This document shows positions 26,980 through 34,979 of a stretch of 64,000 nt of DNA, piece after piece. The first letter of the stretch is position 1. Each line of letters opens with the position of its first letter. The translations under genes were made by a program, and so were the position numbers. The DNA is from Bacteroidota bacterium (GTDB lineage: Bacteria > Bacteroidota > JABWAT01): assembly GCA_013360915.1 (NCBI GenBank), contig JABWAT010000006.1, positions 1-64,000 on the forward strand, in the 5' to 3' direction. Under the pieces are notes generated by a model that did not search any database, was not told where the DNA came from, and worked only from the letters and a program-made list of their open reading frames with translations.

Positions 26980-28281
26980 ATGAAAACACTTATCCTCTCC
27001 TTCCTTCTCCTTTCCTCATTTACCATACATGCCCAGGATCCTCTGATAATTCCTTCTCATCAGTTTGTAGAACTGAGGGGTGATTCGGCCGATGTTGTTT
27101 CAACTGATCTGATTTATTTTCCAGTAAAACAGATCGTGAATCTTCAATACCAATGGGGAGTGGTACTCGGAGGAGGTCCAGAGGAACCGTTGGTTTCCAC
27201 GGCGCTTCAGTTTAACCCTGGCGAAGATTGGATTGAAGTGTCAAATAAAAAAACCATCAAGGTTTTTAATCAGGGAAACCAATCCACATCTGGTGAATTC
27301 AAACGCTTACTTACCTATAATGACCAGACAATTCAGTCTGGTCAGTCTTTTAAAGCTGTTCAATCGGACCTTGGAACCGTAATCTACAGCACTGTAGCCG
27401 CAATAAAAGATACACGGGGTGGAATAATAAGAGTCCATAAACCTCTTTTCGAAACGGCCTCAGATTCTATTCTTCTTACTATACAACTCTTTCTGCCCAA
27501 AAAATTTATTGGTACCAAACTGACTCTTGGCTGGAGCCTGGATTTATCAGAGGAAGCAACACTAAGCAAGAGAAGTCAGTTTACCCCATCTTCAACGTCA
27601 CCAGGTTTTGATGTGCCGATTGGTCGATTGCCCGGAACATTTAAGAATGGCGGCCGGGCCACCATCAGTTTTGATATTTATAACGAAAAACGGGAAGTCC
27701 TGTTCAGTGGTGTATCCTCTGATATTTTTATTAAAGGAACTGTCTCCGCTGAACCCACTCTCCGGAATACAGAAGATCCATTCTACCTGACCACTTATTC
27801 GACTACAGAACTATCGGAATTACTGGAGGTTTCCTCCTTGTTCGAAACCGCTGATGAGAGGAGAATCAGAAAAGGACTGATCAACAGAACCGATCAGCTT
27901 GCCTTTTTGAACAGATTCTGGACCATCAGAGAACAGAAAGAAGATCAATGGCTTCCTACTTTTCATGAGCTGAGAGATCGGATCAGCATTGCCAGAACCT
28001 CTAAGTTTGAGTACCTCGGAACCCCCTTTTACCAAACGGACAGAGGCCGGATTCTGTTGATTTATGGAATACCTGATCAAATTGAAAAGGTCCCCTTTGA
28101 ATATAAAACTGTTGATATTGAACTATGGCAATACCATTCCATTGAAAATGGTGTTGAGTTCATTTTTATTGACATTAACCGAAATAAAGAGTTCAGACTT
28201 GTACACAGTACCAAAAACGGGGAAGTTTATAATCCCGACTATGATGAAGATTTTAAAAGGGAAAAACAAAGAGTTAATTAG
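26980..28281 (+). CDS. GWxTD domain-containing protein
   Basis: A 433-residue exported protein (signal peptide MKTLILSFLLLSSFTIHAQ). Its C-terminal region is the GWxTD domain, found mainly in FCB-group bacteria: YQTDRG at 351-356, then LLIYGIPDQIE, ELWQYH and FRLVHSTKNGEVYNP. The Trp of the name motif is replaced by Tyr. The N-terminal part is Ig-like and unassigned. The function of this domain is not established; it often sits near secretion or surface protein genes, as here. It overlaps the next, related gene by 38 bases. Confidence 0.85.
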   Translation: MKTLILSFLLLSSFTIHAQDPLIIPSHQFVELRGDSADVVSTDLIYFPVKQIVNLQYQWGVVLGGGPEEPLVSTALQFNPGEDWIEVSNKKTIKVFNQGNQSTSGEFKRLLTYNDQTIQSGQSFKAVQSDLGTVIYSTVAAIKDTRGGIIRVHKPLFETASDSILLTIQLFLPKKFIGTKLTLGWSLDLSEEATLSKRSQFTPSSTSPGFDVPIGRLPGTFKNGGRATISFDIYNEKREVLFSGVSSDIFIKGTVSAEPTLRNTEDPFYLTTYSTTELSELLEVSSLFETADERRIRKGLINRTDQLAFLNRFWTIREQKEDQWLPTFHELRDRISIARTSKFEYLGTPFYQTDRGRILLIYGIPDQIEKVPFEYKTVDIELWQYHSIENGVEFIFIDINRNKEFRLVHSTKNGEVYNPDYDEDFKREKQRVN

Positions 28282-29563
28282 GTCTTCACGGTTAATCCTT
28301 TTAACACTTAGTGGACTTTTTACCTTCGCGTTGCCGTGCTTCAGTCAACCTGCTACCAGCTATGATGTACAACTGATCAGAATCCCACAGTCCTGGACCG
28401 ATTCAACACGTACTGATCAATTAATTGTCACCGTCCAATCCTACCAGCAGATTGATACTTTATTTATTTCAGGAAGCAGTGACCGGATAGCTGCGCAGGT
28501 TATTTACAGGATTCCGCTTCAATCCGATAAAGTATTTTCATCTTATAAAAGTCTGATTACTTTAAAAAACACAGATAGTCTGCATGTGTCTTCTGCCAGT
28601 GGCCGGAATATCAGACTATTTTATTACAAAGTTCCCATCAGCAGAAACCCATACGGTGATGTGGCCGTCCCCATTTCTATGAGAATGCTCAGAGCAGACT
28701 TACGCGTCAGCAAACTGCCGTCCAATCATTTCAGCAAGGAGGATACCGTCTTATTTGAGTATGTTATCCGGTTACCCGATTCTTTAAAAAATGACAGGTA
28801 CGGCTATCAGTTACTGATTCAGTCTTCACTTGCAGATACCATTGTTCATACATTTAAACATTTGCAGGAGGGTGGATTTTTGACCATTTCCGGACAGGTA
28901 CCAGCGCTAAGGTTTGGTTCAGGGCGCCATGTTATCCAGACCCAATTGTACCGGAATAATGTGGGATTTACTGCGGTTTCATCACTGCCGTTTTTTGTTC
29001 TTTTGTCGCCTTCGGACAGTACTACTTATGCCCGGCGAAACCCCGGGGTAAACACTCAGAGCAGTTTGTTTTCTTCCTACAGTGAAAATGAGTTGGATTT
29101 GCTGTTTGACCAGGCACAATATATTGCTCTGCCGGATGAAATTACCCTTTACAGACGACTTACCAGTCTGAGTCAGAAACAAGCCTTTATGGAGACTTTC
29201 TGGAGTAACCGTGCCACCGATCCATCGAATAATCTGATCAGTTACACCGAAAAGGTTACCTATGCGAACAAAGTGTACCGGGGTGGTGGAAAAGAAGGGT
29301 ACCTGACCGACCGGGGAAAGGTATACCTGAAATACGGTTCCTGTGATGACATCTATGTTTCGACCTCTGAAGTCAATGTAAAACCATTCGAGGTATGGTA
29401 CTACCCTGAAGTAAAGGGACAGTCGAGTGTTTATTTCTATTTCGTGGATTTATCGGGATATGGAAATTATCAGTTGATCCATTCCACTGCCAGAGATGAA
29501 GTCTATAACCTTCAATACCTGATCAGACTTGGTATTAATCCCTCCAATTACCGCGAACAATAA
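28244..29563 (+). CDS. GWxTD domain-containing protein, second copy
   Basis: A 439-residue paralogue of the preceding gene. The frame is open back to 28064, but the ATG at 28244 gives a plausible signal peptide (a basic start, then LILLTLSGLFTFALPCFSQ), and no later start codon precedes the hydrophobic core. The domain appears as GYLTDRGK (352-359), LKYGSCDD, FEVWYYP and YQLIHSTARDEVYN, with Tyr again replacing Trp. The start lies inside the upstream gene with no visible Shine-Dalgarno sequence, so translation may depend on the upstream ribosome. Confidence 0.82.
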   Translation: MKILKGKNKELIRSSRLILLTLSGLFTFALPCFSQPATSYDVQLIRIPQSWTDSTRTDQLIVTVQSYQQIDTLFISGSSDRIAAQVIYRIPLQSDKVFSSYKSLITLKNTDSLHVSSASGRNIRLFYYKVPISRNPYGDVAVPISMRMLRADLRVSKLPSNHFSKEDTVLFEYVIRLPDSLKNDRYGYQLLIQSSLADTIVHTFKHLQEGGFLTISGQVPALRFGSGRHVIQTQLYRNNVGFTAVSSLPFFVLLSPSDSTTYARRNPGVNTQSSLFSSYSENELDLLFDQAQYIALPDEITLYRRLTSLSQKQAFMETFWSNRATDPSNNLISYTEKVTYANKVYRGGGKEGYLTDRGKVYLKYGSCDDIYVSTSEVNVKPFEVWYYPEVKGQSSVYFYFVDLSGYGNYQLIHSTARDEVYNLQYLIRLGINPSNYREQ

Positions 29564-29582
29564 GTCTGTTCTATTCTGAACC

Positions 29583-30497
29583 ATGCTTTTTGATCTGATT
29601 TCCCCAGCCTTTTCCGGAATGAGTGCCGTGGAACGGCTGGCCACCGGCCAGAGGATCGGGCAGTTTATTTATCACCTGTTTCCCTACCGTCGGAAGGTTA
29701 TACGGAAAAATCTGGAAAACTATTTCCGGTTTTTCGATCTGGATTCTTCTGTAAGTGAGGAGATCATCAGGAAAAATTATGAACACATGGGTTGTCTCTT
29801 TGTTGAGAACTTCTGGATGAAGGGCGTCCGGCCTGATCAACTGACCGGCTCGGTTACAATCGACAACCCCGATGGTGAATCATGGAAATACCTTCAATCG
29901 CGCCAACCGGCCATTCTTGCACTTGGACACATCGGGAATTGGGAATTTATTGTGAGCACCATCCGGCATCTGACCGGACATCCGGTTTATTTCATCAGTA
30001 AAAAAATCAAAAGTCGTTCGGTTAACCGGTTTATGCATCAGCTCAGGCAACAGTCGGGGAACCGGATGATCATGCCCGAACAAGCCCGTGAAATCCTGTA
30101 TCCGGAATTGGAGAGGGGTGAGAGTCTGGGATTGGCCGCCGACCAATCTGCGCCGACAGACAGTTACTGGGATTTCTTTCTTGGCAAACCAGTTCCTGTG
30201 TTTCTGGGACCGGCCACTTTTTCAATCAGGTACCGGATTCCTATTATTTTTCTGGCCCCAATCAGAAATGAGGACGGCACATTTACCATTTACCATGAAT
30301 TTATCCAGTCTGAAGACTTGTTTGACAAGCCTTCACCCCAAAACCGGTACCAACTGACCAGACGGTACCTGGCGATGGTAGAAAAGTACATCGGACTCTT
30401 TCCGGATCAGTATTACTGGATCCATAAACGCTGGAAACACACCCATCTGGCATCTGATTTTATGCCAAAATACCATCCGGAGCGTAAGGATTTCTGA
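29583..30497 (+). CDS. Lipid A biosynthesis acyltransferase, LpxL/HtrB family
   Basis: A 304-residue membrane-associated acyltransferase. The HX4E catalytic motif is His116 and Glu121 in GHIGNWE. AADQSAPTDS and the C-terminal YYWIHKRWKH are typical of the LpxL/LpxM family, which adds secondary acyl chains to lipid A or related glycolipids. It supports a Gram-negative envelope. The acyl chain and position cannot be deduced. It starts 19 bases after the second GWxTD gene. Confidence 0.9.
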   Translation: MLFDLISPAFSGMSAVERLATGQRIGQFIYHLFPYRRKVIRKNLENYFRFFDLDSSVSEEIIRKNYEHMGCLFVENFWMKGVRPDQLTGSVTIDNPDGESWKYLQSRQPAILALGHIGNWEFIVSTIRHLTGHPVYFISKKIKSRSVNRFMHQLRQQSGNRMIMPEQAREILYPELERGESLGLAADQSAPTDSYWDFFLGKPVPVFLGPATFSIRYRIPIIFLAPIRNEDGTFTIYHEFIQSEDLFDKPSPQNRYQLTRRYLAMVEKYIGLFPDQYYWIHKRWKHTHLASDFMPKYHPERKDF

Positions 30498-30504
30498 ATA
30501 TTTA

Positions 30505-30535
30505 GGGTAAGTTGATATAATTTTGTAACTTACCC
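30505..30535 (+). promoter_or_regulatory. Palindrome enclosing a TAnnTTTG promoter box
   Basis: GGGTAAGTT (30505-30513) and AACTTACCC (30527-30535) are perfect 9-bp arms separated by 13 bases. TAATTTTG (30518-30525) lies between them and matches the Bacteroidetes -7 element. The -33 element is weak (TCTG at 30493-30496). No T-run follows, so an operator over a promoter fits better than a terminator. It stands 23 bases before the start of the DUF3108 gene. Confidence 0.5.
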
Positions 30536-30558
30536 CAAAGTTTCTGGAGTCTGGTCGT

Positions 30559-31707
30559 TTGTCTCGCTTTTTACCACAACTGGCATTCATTCTTTTCATT
30601 AACATCCTCTGGGGTTGTTCCCAGACACCCTCTATCACCCTTGAACGTCCCCCTGATCCGGTTACCCCTGATACCCTGGCGTTCGATAACCCTGTTGTGA
30701 ATGATACACTGGCCTTGCGCCCTTTTGACACAACCGCGGCGATTGTATTGGATTCGGCTCTTTACCTGGAAGAGGATCCTGTGATCGGAGCTTCTTCTGA
30801 TACAACAGATACCGTTGCCGTTCTGGTGGCGGAAGTTCCTGTTCCATCGGAACCCATACCGGTCGTTCAGCCTGAAGTTCCCGGTGATAAACCTGTTCCT
30901 GACATTCCTGTTAAACCTTCCAGACCAGTGGCTTCAACAGGATCCCGTGGTTCGGTAAAGGCAGAACCTGTCAAGCCCAAGGAACCGGAATTTAATTACC
31001 GTAATCTGAATAAGAATGCTTACAGAACGGGAGAAAAGCTGACTTTTGATATCCGTTATGGATTGATAGTGGCGGGTATCGGAACCATGTCGGTTGATAA
31101 GGAATTCGATTATAAAAACAGGGAAGTCCAGCGAGTCTTTTTCGAGGCCAAATCGACCCCATCCTTTTCATGGATTTACAAGGTCCAGAATCAATACATC
31201 TCCTATCTGGATAAATATGGGATTTATCCATGGAAGTACATTCAGAAGACCCGGGAAGGTTCCTACAAACGGGATATAGAGGTTGAATTTGATCAGGTAA
31301 GAGGGTTGGCGTTTGAAAAAAGCAAACAATACAGCATTCCACCCTACACACACGATATCATCAGTGCCTTTTTTTACTTCAGAAACCTGGACCTTAAATC
31401 GGCGAAGGCAGGCGATGTTATCAAGCTGAGTAACTATTCCAAAGGGAAAGTGTTTCCCCTTGATGTCATTATCAGAGGCTGGCAACGTATCACGGTCCCT
31501 GCAGGAACTTTTAATTGCGTGGTTCTTGAACCATTGGTCAAGGCTGGCGGCTTGTTTAAAAATGAAGGCACCCTCATGGTGTGGCTGACGAACGACGAGT
31601 ATAAAATACCTGTCAAAGTCGAAACCAAGGTTCTGATCGGATCAATCAATGTGGAACTAGTAAAGGCTGAAGGGGTCAGCAGAATAATTCCTGCCAGGGT
31701 TAAATAA
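30559..31707 (+). CDS. DUF3108-containing probable lipoprotein
   Basis: A 382-residue protein starting with TTG (CTGGAG nine bases upstream). A hydrophobic leader ends at Cys20 (ILWGC), a possible but imperfect lipobox. A Pro/Val-rich linker covers about residues 90-145. The DUF3108 domain starts at YRTGEKLTFDIRYG and contains FSWIYKVQNQY, WQRITVPAGTF and the C-terminal strands. DUF3108 proteins are envelope proteins of unknown biochemical role. The gene shares one base with the CPBP gene (TAATG). Confidence 0.85.
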   Translation: MSRFLPQLAFILFINILWGCSQTPSITLERPPDPVTPDTLAFDNPVVNDTLALRPFDTTAAIVLDSALYLEEDPVIGASSDTTDTVAVLVAEVPVPSEPIPVVQPEVPGDKPVPDIPVKPSRPVASTGSRGSVKAEPVKPKEPEFNYRNLNKNAYRTGEKLTFDIRYGLIVAGIGTMSVDKEFDYKNREVQRVFFEAKSTPSFSWIYKVQNQYISYLDKYGIYPWKYIQKTREGSYKRDIEVEFDQVRGLAFEKSKQYSIPPYTHDIISAFFYFRNLDLKSAKAGDVIKLSNYSKGKVFPLDVIIRGWQRITVPAGTFNCVVLEPLVKAGGLFKNEGTLMVWLTNDEYKIPVKVETKVLIGSINVELVKAEGVSRIIPARVK

Positions 31708-32606
31708 TGGAAAACGAAACGGTTACGCGGGCTCAGGTGCCTGCTGAAGAATGGGGAGGGCTGGCAGATCAAAAGAAAGTCAGTCCTGTACTGCTGGGAT
31801 TTCTGAGTCTGCCTCTCATCTTTCTTTTCTATCAGGGAATGGGTGCTATCCTGATGCTGATGGCGGGGATCCAGTCTCCGGCCGACCATGTAAACCTGAC
31901 ACGACTGATTCAGGGAGCATCTCAGGTCTTTTTTCTTGGAATACCGGTTCTTCTTCTGATTCTTTTACAGACCCGTCGATTGGCAGACTATACATTTTTA
32001 AATGGCCCGCTAAGTCTGAAACAGGTTATTCTGATCCCTTTTTCGGTGATTACCATTCAACCCTGCATCCAATGGATTGCCTATATGGAGCGTCAGATTC
32101 CATGGCCCTCAGCAATGACAGATTTCAGAGATCAGATGGAATCTCTTTTAAAAACCATGGTAACTGCGGATAGTCTTCCCGAGTTTGGACTGGTCCTGAT
32201 TGTGGTGGCAGTTATTCCGGCCTTTATTGAGGAATTCTATTTCAGGGGATACCTGCTGCGCAATTTTTCAAGAGGCTATTCTGGCCTCACCCCTGTTCTT
32301 CTGACCGGGGTGTTGTTTGGATTATTTCATTTTAATCCGTTTCAACTGACTGGTTTGTTTCTTTTAGGAGTGTATTTTTCATTTATTGTATGGTGGACCC
32401 GCTCTCTCTGGGCGGGAATCCTTGCTCATTTCGTCAATAACGGTCTGGCCGTGACTATGGTATTTCTGGCCGGGAACGGCTCTCTGGACATCCCATTGGA
32501 TGACCCGGATTATCAGCTTCCATGGCAAAGTGTGGTCTTTTCTGTCATCCTGTTTTCCGGGTGTGTATGGATGCTGGTGCGGCAACCCAAATCGGATACA
32601 CAATAG
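31707..32606 (+). CDS. CPBP family intramembrane glutamic endopeptidase
   Basis: A 299-residue polytopic protein with about eight membrane segments. It has the three CPBP (Abi/Rce1-like) motifs: EEFYFR with Glu175, Glu176 and Arg180; FGLFHFNP with a conserved His; and HFVNN near residue 240. Rce1-type members are glutamate proteases acting within membranes. The substrate is unknown. The ATG shares one base with the DUF3108 stop, and the stop codon overlaps the Shine-Dalgarno region of the next gene. Confidence 0.9.
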   Translation: MENETVTRAQVPAEEWGGLADQKKVSPVLLGFLSLPLIFLFYQGMGAILMLMAGIQSPADHVNLTRLIQGASQVFFLGIPVLLLILLQTRRLADYTFLNGPLSLKQVILIPFSVITIQPCIQWIAYMERQIPWPSAMTDFRDQMESLLKTMVTADSLPEFGLVLIVVAVIPAFIEEFYFRGYLLRNFSRGYSGLTPVLLTGVLFGLFHFNPFQLTGLFLLGVYFSFIVWWTRSLWAGILAHFVNNGLAVTMVFLAGNGSLDIPLDDPDYQLPWQSVVFSVILFSGCVWMLVRQPKSDTQ

Positions 32607-32614
32607 GAGGCAAT

Positions 32615-33160
32615 ATGCATTACTGTCCATCATGCGGTTATGAATATGAACCGGAAGTCGATGACTGTCCGGATTGCCATACAGAACTCATTACTGAGGA
32701 CCTCACCACCTGCCTTCATTGCGGAGAAAACACGCGTGATCACCAGATTTTCTGTGACCATTGCGGGAATTTTGTCAATGATGCAAGAAAACTTCAGTTT
32801 ACGTTGCGCACCCAGGAACGGGATATCACCGGTGCGTGTGTGATTTGCGGTGTCTGGATCCATGAAGGTACCGGAGAGCAGGATGGTTATCGATGGTTTT
32901 GTGACCGTGATGACCACTACCAGGTTTATGAAGACTGGGTGGTCCTCCTGACCCTGAATGCTGAGTTTGAGGCGGGTATGTATCAGACCCAGTTGGAGTC
33001 CGCAGGAATTCCGGTACAATTGCTGAACCAGAAGGACAGCTCGTACATTACTTCATCGGGAGATTTGTCGCTGCTGAAAATAATGGTCCCCAAAGACCGT
33101 CTTGCCGATGCCTCAGAATTATTGACTCACATCAGAGAGGATCAGTCCCCAAACGATTAA
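32615..33160 (+). CDS. Zinc-ribbon and DUF2007 domain protein
   Basis: A 181-residue soluble protein. Four Cys pairs (CPSC, CPDC, CLHC, CDHC) in the first 55 residues form two zinc ribbons, and a further CVIC...C set follows near residue 80. The C-terminal part (from about FEAGMYQTQLESAGIPVQLL to the end) matches DUF2007, described as a putative signal-transducing domain. AGGAGG at 32605-32610 fixes the ATG at 32615; the longer frame from 32522 lies in the CPBP gene. The partner is unknown. Confidence 0.85.
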   Translation: MHYCPSCGYEYEPEVDDCPDCHTELITEDLTTCLHCGENTRDHQIFCDHCGNFVNDARKLQFTLRTQERDITGACVICGVWIHEGTGEQDGYRWFCDRDDHYQVYEDWVVLLTLNAEFEAGMYQTQLESAGIPVQLLNQKDSSYITSSGDLSLLKIMVPKDRLADASELLTHIREDQSPND

Positions 33161-33164
33161 TCTT

Positions 33165-34001
33165 ATGTCCAATACTGTTATTCGCGTTCTTACCTCATTG
33201 GTGGTTGGGCCGGTGGTACTGGCCGGCATTTATTTAGGCGGGTGGTGGCTCTTCCCGATTATTCTGCTGATCAGTGTGGTTGCCACCTGGGAACTTTTGC
33301 TCATGACACGAACCCGGGATTTCCATCCGAATCTGTGGTTTTCCATCGGTTTATCGGTACTCTATCCGGTATGTTTTATGAATGTTATTCCCAACGTTTC
33401 TTACTACCACATACTGGTCGGAAGCCTGTTTGTCATTCCGCTGGTTGAACTTTTCAGGAACAAACCGAACCCCACCATCAATATTGCCATTACCATTTTC
33501 GGGTCTTCTTACGTTGGAATTGGAATCGGATCCTTTCTGGGGATTCGTCAGATTATTGACAGCCCGGTGCTGGACCCAGCATTGGGGTGGTTGGGTCTGG
33601 CGGTTATTTTTTCGGTCTGGATGTGTGACACGTTTGCATTTTTCGGAGGGGTCAATTTCGGGCGTACCCCGCTGATGCCCAGAATCAGTCCGAAAAAGAC
33701 CTGGGAAGGAACCCTTTCCGGATTTGTTGCGGCGGTGATTACCATGGTACTATTCGGTTGGCTGACCCCGATTGGAAACCTTCAAATCACCACCTTTGAA
33801 CTGGTCATGATTGGTTCGGTAATTGGTGCGCTGGGTACGCTTGGCGATTTGGTTGAAAGTCTGATCAAACGGGATTTTGGTGTGAAGGATTCATCAAAAA
33901 TCATTCCGGGTCATGGTGGTATGTTTGATCGCTTTGACAGCCTTATTCTGGTGGCACCGATTGTCTATCTCTATTTATTGGTAATGGTTTTTCCGGGGTG
34001 A
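33165..34001 (+). CDS. cdsA: Phosphatidate cytidylyltransferase CdsA
   Basis: A 278-residue integral membrane enzyme that makes CDP-diacylglycerol from phosphatidate and CTP. It has about eight hydrophobic segments and the C-terminal family signature with SPKKTWEGTLSGF, LGDLVESLIKRDFGVKDSS and the PGHGGMFDRFDSL active-site stretch. Length is normal. It begins four bases after the zinc-ribbon gene and ends three bases before the first chemosensory gene, an unusual junction. Confidence 0.96.
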   Translation: MSNTVIRVLTSLVVGPVVLAGIYLGGWWLFPIILLISVVATWELLLMTRTRDFHPNLWFSIGLSVLYPVCFMNVIPNVSYYHILVGSLFVIPLVELFRNKPNPTINIAITIFGSSYVGIGIGSFLGIRQIIDSPVLDPALGWLGLAVIFSVWMCDTFAFFGGVNFGRTPLMPRISPKKTWEGTLSGFVAAVITMVLFGWLTPIGNLQITTFELVMIGSVIGALGTLGDLVESLIKRDFGVKDSSKIIPGHGGMFDRFDSLILVAPIVYLYLLVMVFPG

Positions 34002-34004
34002 CCG

Positions 34005-34538
34005 ATGTCAAAATCACAAAATCTTGATGACCTGATTTCGAGGCTGGAGGAAAAGGAGAAGGAAGCCTCCATCATCTATGCCGATGAAGAAACCGAGCAG
34101 ATGGTGATTTTTCGGCTGGATGATTATCTGCTGGCTTTTCCGGGCCGGTCGGTGTTTGAAATCGCGACACTTGATCAGATTACCCGGATTCCCGGTCTTC
34201 CATCATTTTTCTCGGGACTGGTTACCTTAAGGGGAACGGTAGAGGCGGTCATCAATCTGAAAAAAATTCTGAATATTCCATTTGATTCACCGGTTTACGG
34301 AACAAGGATCCTGTTTTTACGGTACGATGATCACATTCTGGGGGCCCTGGCTGATTATGTACAGGATGTGATTGCCGTTCCGAAGAGCAATCTTCACGCT
34401 CCTCTTCAGACACTGGATGAGCATAAGGCAGAATTTGTGTTGGGTGAATTTGAGTACAGGGAACAACAGGTTGCCTTTCTGAATGCACAGAAGGTGTTTC
34501 AGAAAATCACCGATCTTACAAAAACCGGATCACTGTGA
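34005..34538 (+). CDS. cheW: CheW-like scaffold protein
   Basis: A 177-residue protein with a charged N-terminal helix (about residues 1-30) and a CheW domain starting at MVIFRLDDYLLAFPG. TRIPGLPSFFSGLVTLRG and INLKKIL are the CheW core motifs. It would link receptors to the CheA at 41921. The long N-terminal extension is not in E. coli CheW. It overlaps the next gene by four bases (GTGA). Confidence 0.88.
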   Translation: MSKSQNLDDLISRLEEKEKEASIIYADEETEQMVIFRLDDYLLAFPGRSVFEIATLDQITRIPGLPSFFSGLVTLRGTVEAVINLKKILNIPFDSPVYGTRILFLRYDDHILGALADYVQDVIAVPKSNLHAPLQTLDEHKAEFVLGEFEYREQQVAFLNAQKVFQKITDLTKTGSL

Positions 34539-34960
34539 TTTCCTTTTTGCTTTTCCGCGTAAATGAAAACCGGTTCGGAATCAACGGTGAACAGATTTAC
34601 CGGATTGAGCGGTTCGATCCGGCTGCAGTTGAATACGGTCAGGAATCGCCGCTTTTTTACCGGGTCGGAGACTATGTGGTCAGTCTGGACTGGCTGACAA
34701 CCGGCCAGGTGGTTCCCTCGTCACTTGACACCTTTTCGAGGCTGATACTTTACCGGTCGGCAAGTAAAATACGGGGTATTCCCGTTACTGAACTGGAACG
34801 GGTGATCAACGATCCGGAACTGAAATCCCTGGCCCTCGTTCCCTCCTTTTTCAGAATGGGCCGGACCTTATCCTGGGTCCGGTTGTTTTTTATGCATGAT
34901 AAGGCCATTATACCGGTCGTGAATCCGGAACGACTGCAGGATTATTCCTCAAAAACCTAA
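34535..34960 (+). CDS. Divergent CheW-like protein
   Basis: A 141-residue protein starting with GTG and overlapping cheW by four bases. The opening ISFLLFRVNENRFGINGEQIYRIE matches strand 1-2 of the CheW fold, and FFMHDKAIIPVVNPERL matches the last strands. The middle lacks the usual LRG motif of CheW. It may be a second coupling protein or a regulator that competes at the array. Assignment rests on fold-like pattern and position. Confidence 0.6.
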   Translation: MISFLLFRVNENRFGINGEQIYRIERFDPAAVEYGQESPLFYRVGDYVVSLDWLTTGQVVPSSLDTFSRLILYRSASKIRGIPVTELERVINDPELKSLALVPSFFRMGRTLSWVRLFFMHDKAIIPVVNPERLQDYSSKT

Positions 34961-34979
34961 ACAGGTAACAGGTGTTCGC

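Noticed and set aside
32522-32614. Upstream extension of the zinc-ribbon protein
   Set aside because: It overlaps the CPBP gene, and AGGAGG clearly marks the ATG at 32615.
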